Assembly: GCF_053574225.1 (NCBI RefSeq)
Contig: NC_135622.1
Location: forward strand, 40,403,552-40,467,551
Direction: 5' to 3'
Length of the DNA: 64,000 nt
DNA from: Canis aureus
Taxonomy: Eukaryota; Chordata; Mammalia; Carnivora; Canidae
Both the position numbers and the translations under genes were made by a program. Each line of letters opens with the position of its first letter. Positions within the stretch are counted from its first letter, which is position 1. Positions 55,730-64,000 of this stretch are shown in pieces. The notes beneath the pieces were generated by a model, which was not told the origin of the DNA, made no database searches, and saw only the letters and a list, made by a program, of their open reading frames with translations.

Positions 55730-56107
55730 GCTGTCTTGGCAAGTCTTTACCTCTCCTTCATTCCTAAGGATAATTTTGCTGGATAGTATTTTTTGGTTGG
55801 CAGGTTTCTTCCTCTCAGCACTTTGAATACATTAACCTACTCTTTCCTAATCTGTATGATTCCTATTGAGAAATCCACTTATGATAGCTTTATGGGGCTT
55901 CCCTTGAAAGTTGAAAGCATTTTTTTCTCCTCTTGCTACTTTAAGATTCTCTCTTCGTCTTTGATTTTTGCCAGTTTTATTATAAAGTGGCTTGGAAAGA
56001 AGGATCTCTTTATGTTGATTTCATTTGGTGGTGACCTATGAGTTTTGTAAACCTGGATATCCAAATCTCACCCCAGATTTAGGAAGTTCTCACCCAGCAT
56101 TTCTTTA

Positions 56108-56197
56108 TTTTATTATTTTTTTTATTGGAGTTCAATTTGCTAACATATAGCATAACACCCAGTGCTCATCCCATCAAGTGCCCCACTCAGTGCCCAT
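56108..56197 (-). mobile_element. Tail-only L1_Cf, antisense, in fossil L1
   Basis: Reverse of ggcactgagtggggcacttg, atgggatgagcactgggtgt and caaattgaactccaataaaa with an A-rich tail. Direct repeat catttcttta at 56098-56107 and 56198-56207. The truncation point lies close to that of the 40.45-kb copy. Confidence 0.92.
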
Positions 56198-56796
56198 CAT
56201 TTCTTTAAATAAGCTTTCTGCTCCTTCCTCCCTCTCTTCTTTTTTTGGAACTCCAACAGCTTGCAAATTGGTTCATTTGAAGGTGTCCTACAGACCATGT
56301 AGGCTTACTTTACTCTTTTTCATTTGTTTTCCTTTGTTCCCCTTGGACTGGATAATTTCAAAGTCCCTGTCTTCTATCTCACAGATTCTTTTTTATGCTT
56401 GATCCATTCTTCTGTTGATGCTTTCTATTGCACTTTTATATCATTCATTGTATTCTTTTGCTCCAGAATTTCTGTTTGATCCTCTTTTGTGATTTCCATT
56501 TTTTAATTAAACTTTTCATTTTGTTTGTTTGTTGTTTTCCTGATATTGTTGAATTGGCTTTCTGTCTTTGATTGTAGATCATTGAGTTTCCTTAAAATAG
56601 CTCTTTTGAGTCCTTTATCAGGTAAATCATAAATCTCTGTCTTTGGGCTAGGTTACGGGAATATTATTTTGATCCTTCAGTGGTATCATGTAACCTTGAG
56701 TTTTCATGTTCCTGGAAATTTTGCATTGCTGCCTTTATATTTGAAGTAGCCTTCATTTCCTCCAGTCTTCACTAACTTCTCCAAGACATCCAAACC

Positions 56797-56827
56797 CTTC
56801 CTTCCTTCCTTTCTTCCTTCCTTTTCT

Positions 56828-56871
<44 letters not shown>

Positions 56872-56900
56872 TCCTTTTTTCCTTCTTTCTTTTCTTCATT
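56797..56900. repeat. (CTTC/CTTT)n compound microsatellite
   Basis: CCTT-type units followed by about 12 CTTT units and more mixed pyrimidines near the 5' end of the fossil L1. Confidence 0.95.
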
Positions 56901-57249
56901 AGTGTCCTAGAACTTCTCCTCTGGAAACCTGGACTTCCACAAAGACCATCTTGTCAGTGGGTGATTGTCTAAGACAGTTGTTTTCCAGATTTCCAGGGCT
57001 TCCCAGATGGCAGCTGAGAGGGACTAGAGCCAGTTCATGAGCCACTGCAGGTATCACAGCTAGGACCAAGATCTGTAAGCATGTTACATAATGCAAGGTG
57101 GCAAGACTCTTCTCAATGTTCTTGGTGTATGGTGCTGGATCCCATAGCTCCCACAAGGCCATCTTTGTCCCTGGATAGATACTGAATTATTTTTGTTTGG
57201 AGGGGGGACAAAAATGAGGGACATCTTATTCCACCATAATGCCTTATAG

Positions 57250-57575
57250 CCTTCAATTAGTGTTCTCTAAAACAAAGTTCTCTTTCACAGACTCTCCATT
57301 TAATGGGTTATACACATATGGACAACCCTAAACACCTAGGATCATCACAAAGAAGATAATCTAACAGTCAGAAAAGGATTACCTGCATGTTAATCAGTGC
57401 TATATCTTAATACCTGCATATTTGTCTCCCAAGGACCCAACGAAATTTAAAAAAAAAACACATTTTTTGTTAAGTTGTAGAAAGTGAACATTGCACATTA
57501 AGAGATCTGCAAGCTTCTTGCATGCAAATTCAGTCTAGCAAAATCTTACCTAATCTTATAAAAAAATAAAATTAA
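57250..57575. other. Unique sequence, no gene recognised
   Basis: Short spacer between the L1 5' end and the next SINE. No feature is recognised. Confidence 0.4.
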
Positions 57576-57580
57576 ATTAA

Positions 57581-57757
57581 GGACACCTGGGTGGCTCAGT
57601 GGTTGAACATCTGCCTTTGGCTCAGGGTGTGATCCTGGGTCCAGGGATCGAGTCCCACATCAGACTCCCTATGGAGAGCCTGCTTCTCCCTCTGCCTATG
57701 TCTCTGCCTCTCTCTGTGTCTCTCATGAATAAATAAATACAATCTTTAAAAATAAAA
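57581..57757 (+). mobile_element. SINEC, sense
   Basis: ggacacctgggtggctcagtg, ggtccagggatcgagtcccac, gagagcctgcttctccctctg and catgaataaataaatacaat. The A-rich flanks (aaaataaaattaaa / aaaataaaatgaga) make the target duplication uncertain. Confidence 0.93.
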
Positions 57758-57759
57758 TG

Positions 57760-58620
57760 AGATAAAACCAAATATAATAAAATAAAAAAGAAATGATTAA
57801 GAATTGAAAAGTAGTTTCTCTCAAAAAAGTTTAAATCAATAGATCACAGCTTTTTGAGTTGTGCTTACACTCACTTCCTCACTCTTTTTTTTAACAAAAA
57901 AAAAATTATTGATATGAAACCTTTGAGAAGTTTCATTCCACATGAAATTTTGAAACTAAGAGAAACTCCTTTCATCCTATAGTCCATAGCCAACTTTACC
58001 CCAGTATCAACCAGGAAAAAGCATACCTTTAAATTATATAGGTTCCTGAGGGGTCAAGATCAACCTGTTTGTAGGCCCTAGTGTAGTCAATATGGTTAAT
58101 TGAGGTGGGATTTTTTTTTACCTAAACAATGAACCAGCCTTAAAAAGAAATACATCTTTATTGTGTACATAAGTATTTCTCAGAAATGAGGTGTGGCTTT
58201 CATGATCTTATTTGCATAGTGAGATTGATCTTGTGACAGATTTTCACTTTTGATAGTGAATTTCTTGAGAAAGAGCATTTTATTTCTTTATAATTCTTTG
58301 TATAACATGTAGCTTGGAAAATGAAACACTGTATTTATTAACTAGAGAAGAGGAAGTGGAGAACAGGGTAGAGAAGGGAAGGTCCAGGTTATAGTATTTG
58401 ATGACATATCCCAGAGGTAAAATGACCTTGGAGGGGAAAGATTGGCAGAGGTCATGAACTCCTGTGAGGTATGAACTGGAATGAGCTTCTGGATTCTGGA
58501 GTCTAAGGTTTCTTAGATATATTCCTTCAGATCCCTCTGAGGTGCTTTAGGGGCCTCACATCTAAGGTGGGGCACAAGGGGTAAAACTTATTGAAGCCCA
58601 AATACATAAAAATAAATTCA
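57760..58620. other. Unique sequence, no gene recognised
   Basis: No repeat family or exon is recognised. A short TG-rich run follows at 58647-58674 (tgtgtatgtgtatgtgtgtg). Confidence 0.4.
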
Positions 58621-58674
58621 GTAATTCCATGAGAACAGCGCACGCGCATGTGTGTATGTGTATGTGTGTGTGTG

Positions 58675-59068
58675 ATAAAATTCACTACAAGTAAAATCAT
58701 ATTGTATTTGTTGCTTTGTAACTGGCTTATTTCATTTAGCGTAATGTCTCAAAAGCTCATCCATGTTGTAGCATGTATCAGAATTTCCTTCCTTTTAAAG
58801 ACCAAATAATATTATGTTATGTGTATATACCACATTTTTAAGATCCATTCATTCATCATAGGACATTTGGATTACTTCCAAATGTTCTTTTTTTATATAC
58901 GATAGCCACTGGAATGAGTGTGAAATGGCATCCCATTATGGTTTTGATTTGAGTTTCCCTGATGACTAATGATGTTGAGTATTTTTCTTGTGCTTCTTAG
59001 CCATTAATATATCTTCTTTGGAGAATAGCTATTCAAGTCTCTTGCCCACTTTTTAAACAGAGCAACTC
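58675..59068 (-). mobile_element. Old L1M 3' end, antisense, internally deleted
   Basis: cttatttcatttagcgtaatg, agctcatccatgttgtagcat, gtatcagaatttccttcctt, gatagccactggaatgagtg, tttgagtttccctgatgac and ttcttagccattaatatatc match reversed L1M, with a jump near 58885 that removes part of the ORF2 end. Confidence 0.8.
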
Positions 59069-59285
59069 ATTTTTAAAAAAATATATTAATTTTTATTTAT
59101 TTGAGCTTCCAATTAAAACTTGAAGAAATAGTTCCACTGATTCTTTTAAGAAAAAGTATATTCAGAAAGACTAATCTATCCCATCTTCCCTTGTAAAGAC
59201 AAGGGCTCTTCAGTTGAGTTCAGATGTCAACTTTCAGAGCTGTGCTTTGCCTTACACGTAGATTAGTGCCTTATACACTTCCATA

Positions 59286-59382
59286 AAGACCATCTCTCCA
59301 AATAAGGTCACATTCTGAGGTACTGGGGGCTAGGATTCTAACATACATTATTCTGGAGCAGATAATTCAAGTCACAACACAT
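59286..59382 (-). mobile_element. Possible MaLR-like LTR fragment, antisense
   Basis: ctctccaaataaggtcacatt, ctgaggtactgggggctagga and ttcaagtcacaacac resemble the reverse of a common mammalian LTR 5' part. Too short for a firm family. Confidence 0.4.
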
Positions 59383-59701
59383 TCCAACAGCCTACAGTTG
59401 CAGAATGTTGCCCTTGATTCAGATGGAAGTCACTCCAGGCTCATCATTAACCAGCCTCTCTGGGGTTCAACCTCTCCCTGTAATGGGTAGGACAAGGTGA
59501 CCTTAAGACCATCTTTCAGCTCTAAAATCTCTCTTCCCCCTTCATCGACACCTACCCGCTTGATATCCATTTCCCATGTGCCTGGAACTCTGCTAAGGAT
59601 TCTCTCAATGATCAGTTAAACATTTGAAAAACACTTGAAACCAGTGACATGACACCTGTCTCCAACAGTCCCAAGGCTTACAGTTGCCACATGAACTGGG
59701 G

Positions 59702-59741
59702 AGACTTTGGGCCCTGAGGCTCCAACCCCAGACTTTGGGCC
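59702..59741. repeat. 28-bp spaced direct repeat
   Basis: agactttgggcc at 59702-59713 recurs at 59730-59741, each followed by (c/t)tgaggc. It lies immediately outside the solo LTR. Confidence 0.75.
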
Positions 59742-59749
59742 TTGAGGCC

Positions 59750-60332
59750 TGTCTCAAAGATGGCATCAAAGGCTCTTGGTCTCATTATGAGAAAGAATTC
59801 AAAAACAGACAAGCACAGTGGGTGAGCAGTACAAGCCAGAAAGTTTATTAATGCAAAAGTACACTCTTGTGATGTGAGAGTGGGTGAGTCTTGAGGGGGT
59901 GGGGAAAGAGAGAGAATGAAAGAAGGTGAGAGAGAGAGAGAGGCCCATGTGCACTGAGATTCGGGTTTCTATATGGTTTCTATAAAAGTATTGACAGTTA
60001 TTAACAACAAGGTGGAGAATTCATTGCTTGTGGTGGAGATTTCTTGGAATCAGGGTTTCATGCTTTTCCTTCTTTATTTGGTCAGGGGTCAGGTGTCATG
60101 GTACCTACCATCTTGGGCCTGTCTGGTTTCTTATGGCTTTGTTTTCGAGTGAGCAGGACAGGCCTCTGACTTCCTCAATAACTGGCCATGTTTTCCTCTT
60201 TGCTGGTCTCCAGGTATCCTTGCAGTGGGCCATCAGAGAGGGAGTATACTTTGAGGACAGATGGGACTTAGCAGAACCCATCTAAGCTCAGTTTCCACCA
60301 TCTTGGGACTCTATATTTCTCATCTCCTCACA
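59750..60332 (-). mobile_element. ERV1-like solo LTR, antisense
   Basis: In reverse it starts tgtgaggagatgagaaatat and continues to a polyadenylation signal in gcattaataaactttctggc, then a U5 with tttgaattctttctcataat and gagaccaagagcc, ending near gagaca. TG...CA-like ends and this U3-R-U5 order support a gammaretrovirus-type LTR of about 583 bp. No gag, pol or env lies beside it, so it is solo. No clear 4-6 bp target duplication is seen, so the borders may be a few bases off. Confidence 0.6.
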
Positions 60333-60339
60333 CATCTGG

Positions 60340-61475
60340 AATACCAGCCTTCTCACCTCAGCCCTGGAGCCATGACAGTCCCAGTCTCACCAGGGGAGCT
60401 GTTCATGTGGAACTATAAATGTTGTCCTTGGTGACAAAATTATCCAGTGAGGGTGGGGAAATGCACCCACACAGCAGGCAACCTGCAACTGACAACAAGT
60501 CTCCCACAAAACACCCAGCAGCCAAGCTCCCAAGTGCTTATTAGCATCAATATCTGCTTTGCTAACATCTCCTCACACAGACCTCTTGAGCCCTAGAAAA
60601 ATGAGATGGACATTTAGGTTTGCAACCTCCTTATAGACACAGAGTCATCCATAGGAGAAACTGGTAGGAAACATTGGCACGTGCCTTCCCCCTGGTGGGA
60701 GCACATGATCCATTTTCTTTTTCCTTTTTTTTCTCCACCCACTGCTCCTCATGGAAAAAAAAATTTAAACTACGGAAACATGTGAAAAAAAAAAAAAGGG
60801 CATGAATATAATGAACCACAGTCTTACCATACAGAGGCAGTTATTGTGACATCTTGACATTTTTGCTTCCAGAATTTTCCTCAACCATTGTAAAACATAG
60901 TTGAAATCATATTGAATGTATTATTTTCAGTCCCATTTCTCATTCATTTGATAGTCTCACAGCATTTTGATAAGTTGATTATAGTCAGCTTCATAACGAT
61001 TGTCATTTGGGAGACTGGCAACCCACTGACGAAGCAGAAATTCAGCGTGAGTCAGTTCTTTAGCCCCATTGGTGGTTGCCTTTCACGTTGACTTTGAGAT
61101 TTCTTCAGACCCAGGGGGGCATCTTGTTTACCATTACAATACTCCCCTCAGATTTCAATGCCTCCTGCCAGGCCATAGATTAAAGAAAAACTGGGCAAGG
61201 CTCTAGGTGGTACTCCAGTGAGAAAAGAAGGGATCTGAGCATTGAGCAAGTCTGAGTCCAAGCATGTGGTAACCATCCCCCTGGAAACAGCACCAGTGTT
61301 TTCTCAGTATCTTAGCTACCAGGACAAGCAGCATGAACTGGGGACAAGTCTTGTCTTAAGTGTCCTATGGAGTAGAGATGGCAAGAGACAGCTCAGGTGG
61401 GCAAGGCCCAGCTCACACAAACTCCACTGCCCCAGATACTGCCCACCCATTGCATTTAGTACTTAGTGAATCTAC
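60340..61475. other. Mostly unique sequence
   Basis: A9 and A13 runs flank 60758-60798. Bases 60810-60960 (taccatacagaggcagttatt, ttgacatttttgcttccagaa) weakly resemble an old LINE terminus. No exon is recognised. Confidence 0.4.
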
Positions 61476-61489
61476 AAGGTATTCAGACC

Positions 61490-61620
61490 CATTGCAAAGA
61501 CAAATTAATGGAGGCTTGAAGATCTTAATGACTTGCCTAAATTAAGTAAGGGGCCAAGCTGGGATTCTAATTCAAATCCAGAGGTTTTTACATGATAACC
61601 AACTTGCCTCTTGAGGTCCC
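61490..61620 (-). repeat. MIR fragment, antisense
   Basis: aagatcttaatgacttgccta, aggggccaagctgggattcta and attcaaatccagaggttttt match the reversed MIR core. Confidence 0.7.
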
Positions 61621-61624
61621 TGAG

Positions 61625-62460
61625 AAGCTTCCTTCCTCAAGCAAAGCAATAAGATATTCATTTCTACTGAAAAATCTTCTCTCAAAAAATAAAGCCCCCA
61701 AGTATAGTCAGTAGAGTGGGCAACGTGGTATTACAGGTAGGTCCTGGTTCAGGACTGGGACATGCAATGTCCCGACTTGATCTGCTGGCATATTGACAGC
61801 TGGTGGTCCTGCCAAGTAGGGAGACTCCAGGCATTGCCTTGAATTGTCCTTGACGGAAGAGTCACTCCATCCGAGGGCATGCTGCCTCCCCAAAGACAGC
61901 CTGTACTCAGTTACTTGTCCATGTTGGAGATTTTAAAGGCTTGCCCTCATGCCTCAGAGTGGAACAATTCTGAAGATTCTAGAAGAGTCTAGACCAGCCA
62001 TGGGGGGCTGCTGAGACCTTTGTTGCAACAGCCTCTACCCGGGTCCTTCTGCCTACTACCTCCCTCTTCGTTGTCTCACAGGCACCCATCCCACCAACAC
62101 TCCCCAGTACATCTGCACATAATTTCCTTCTCAGAGTCTGTTTCTCAGGGATCTTGCCCTAAGACCTTAGACCATTAGTCACTTGCATGCGATGAATGAA
62201 GGGGGTATAGAAATACACATTTTCCTTCCATGACTCCTGAAAATTAGCATACTCCCCCTGTGCCACACTGAGGGGAGAGGGTCTTCTCTGCAAGAGAGGG
62301 CGGGGGTGGGGGAGCACTCTGAGAAACAGTAGGCTGGGTGGGGTGGCAGAGCTGGGGCCTTTCAGCAGCCAGAGGGATGGTATGTGCACTGAACAATTGG
62401 AAATGCCCCTACCTGTGAGGGAGACAGGAGGGAGGGACCCAGGAGGTAAGAAAGAGATTA
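61625..62460. other. Unique sequence, no gene recognised
   Basis: Includes a 127-codon minus-strand frame (62159-62542) and a 101-codon plus-strand frame that overlap each other and a hAT element, so neither is credible as a gene. Confidence 0.4.
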
Positions 62461-62467
62461 AACCCAT

Positions 62468-62645
62468 GGTTTTCAATCCAGGCTGCACATTAGAATGGCT
62501 CAATGATCTTTTTAAATATATTACTACCAGGAGCACCCTCATTCAACCCCGAGTGTCTGACTTGACTGATCTGGGGGAGGGTATTTTTTTTTTTTTAATC
62601 TTCCTAGGTTATTCTAATGTACAGCTAGGATTGAGAATCATTTGG
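62468..62645 (+). mobile_element. MER5A-like hAT-Charlie element
   Basis: ggttttcaatccaggctgcac and attagaatggctcaatgatc at the left; gtgtctgacttgactgatctg and gattgagaatcatttgg at the right. The ends are imperfect inverted repeats. Length about 178 bp fits MER5A. An internal T14 has expanded. Confidence 0.75.
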
Positions 62646-62649
62646 TGAA

Positions 62650-64000
62650 CAGAGGTGGGCAGGCATGGAAGGCTAATAAGTGCCCCTAAAATCTACTCTA
62701 CAAGTTTACTCTGACCACTGGTAGAAGGGCCCTGACTTTCCACTACAGATCCCCTCCAGGGCCCCCTGGCAGGCTCACAGAAGGCAACCCTACCTCTTAA
62801 CCCTGTGAGGGCCCTCCAACCCTCTGGCAGCACCAGGGTCTTGGCAGGGCCCATGTGTGCATGTGGGGAGGGGGTTACCTTTTCTGAGCAGGGGGCCAGC
62901 AGCAACCAGAGCTACTACAGGGATTTGTCCCCAAAGCACTCTCCTGGGATGCCTGCTTACCCATGGATTCTCGTGCCCTACCCCAAATTTCCTAAATGGA
63001 AATCTCAACATTTTGTAACAACCCTCTCCCCCAGTGAATCTTACGTATATAACTTTGAGAACCACAGCAGAGGGCTCACTGCCAAAGAGCTTTCTCTCAT
63101 ACACCAGTTCACTGGTGTGACAGTTTTGTTTTCTATGCAGGAAAGGAGGTCTCCCCAACTCCTTCCTAGCACACACTTGGGTAGAAGTCAGTTCAGGTTC
63201 CCCAGTGAGCAGATGAGCTTGCTGGTGAGTATCTGAGTATCTGAGCAGAGCATGAGAATGTGAGAGCAGGTTCTTTCGAGTTAGTTTTTTCCTTTTAGCA
63301 GATTATTTTGAGTTAGTTTTTTGAGATAGTAAACATCGCTACATGGCTCGTGAATTGTCCCAAATATTTTTTTCCCGTTGTGCAATTGAATTGACAGTTT
63401 TGCATAATAAAAGGTTAACATGATGAACAAAGAAGAAATGAATAAAGCTTGATTGTTCAGACACAGAATTTGCAACGGAGCACACTGTACTTATCGTCAT
63501 GCTCCATCCATTGTCAGATGATCGTCCTCTCCAGATGTAAGTATGGCCCTAGCATGGATAAAAATAGATATTAATAGGCTTGTACACAACCTCCCAGTAG
63601 CATTGCCTTATCAAGGAGGCACAACTATTTCTATGACCTCCTCTTGGCTTTCTGTAATCATTAACTGGCATATCTCTGTATTGCTCATCCACAGTTAATA
63701 CTTGGCAGTTTTCACTTCCTCGTTTCATTACTTTGTGATGGCACCAGAATTCAGATTAATGACATTATTTTGATTGTCTTTCATAGTGTGTCGGTGGGCA
63801 GTTGGCAGCCCTGTAAACGACCCCACGGGGACCCTCGGCTGCTTCAGGCCCCACGGTCTCCACTTTCTCCTTTCTCTTAAGGCCCCTGCCTAATTTGCTC
63901 TTTCCTTCTGGGGATTCACTTATCTGTGCTGTTGTAGTATTTTTGTCACACCCAAGATTGGCTTAGATGGAGACAGCCTCTTCAGGATGTCCCTTTCTTT
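62650..64000. other. Unique sequence; small hAT-like scrap and candidate constrained 3' block
   Basis: Bases 63025-63068 (cctctcccccagtgaatcttac, aactttgagaaccacagcag) look like a second MER5-type end. Bases 63690-63830 (cgtttcattactttgtgatgg, cagattaatgacattattttg) have the texture of conserved noncoding DNA. No gene is recognised up to the window edge. Confidence 0.35.

Larger units (their letters stand above)
51205..57245 (-). mobile_element. Near-full-length fossil L1M, antisense (about 6 kb)
   Basis: Read right to left: the 5' end near 57245 with text like ccaccataatgcc reversed; the ORF1 region (reverse of ccagatttaggaagttctca and ataagctttctgctccttcc); an inter-ORF spacer (55170-55630); ORF2 endonuclease (gtgagtctcttatagacaac, tttaatccattcagccactc) near 55020-55150; reverse transcriptase (54480 down to about 52900; minus-strand translation near 53000-53180 includes GRVNVKMFILSKTIYRF); and the ORF2 C-terminus and 3' UTR down to 51205. 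About 1 kb of ORF2 seems deleted at about 54840. It contains a SINE, a young L1 tail and three CTTT microsatellites. Confidence 0.8.

Noticed and set aside
62805..63236. 143-codon plus-strand frame, the longest not in a known repeat
   Set aside because: Overlaps a 128-codon frame on the opposite strand, includes a hAT-like scrap, and has no splice context or motif. I could not support it as a gene.

Overview
The window looks like nuclear DNA of a canid, most likely dog (Canis familiaris) or a close relative. The evidence is its retrotransposons: thirteen tRNA-Lys-derived SINEs of the canid SINEC_Cf/SINEC2 type, two older carnivore tRNA-Lys SINEs, and four insertions carrying the 3' end of the carnivore L1 (L1_Cf), which ends in ggcaaattgaactccaataaa plus poly(A). 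Around these is a normal eutherian fossil layer: MIR, L2, old L1M, a MER2-like Tigger element, hAT-Charlie elements, a MaLR-like LTR and an ERV1-like solo LTR.

I found no convincing host protein-coding exon, rRNA, functional tRNA gene, CRISPR array or CpG island. The only peptides with recognisable homology are L1 ORF2 and ORF1 fragments. I read the window as intergenic or deep-intronic DNA.

Layout: 0-4 kb, mostly unique with MIRs. 4-8 kb, a pyrimidine microsatellite, a 166-bp sequence present twice 1.8 kb apart, and a 5'-inverted young L1. 8-17 kb, mostly unique with MIR/L2, one old L1 (11.5-12.8 kb) and a conserved-looking AT-rich block near 15.6 kb. 17-21 kb, a cluster of four SINEs and L2. 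21-30 kb, a MaLR LTR, old sense L1s and a nested SINE-in-L1-in-older-repeat. 30-41 kb, mostly unique with a young antisense L1 at 31.9 kb, a MER2-like element and a tail-only L1. 42-59 kb is an L1 graveyard, mostly antisense, containing one nearly full-length fossil L1 (about 51.2-57.2 kb) with a SINE and a young L1 tail inside it. 59-64 kb, a solo LTR and mostly unique sequence.

The most unusual structure is at 6.16-6.40 kb. A 166-bp copy of 4391-4556 (one mismatch) has been pasted in, is flanked by a perfect 23-bp direct repeat, and ends in a 13-bp snap-back inverted repeat. This looks like a template-switching repair event and not a retrotransposition. Repeat family names come from recognition by eye and were not checked by an alignment program.
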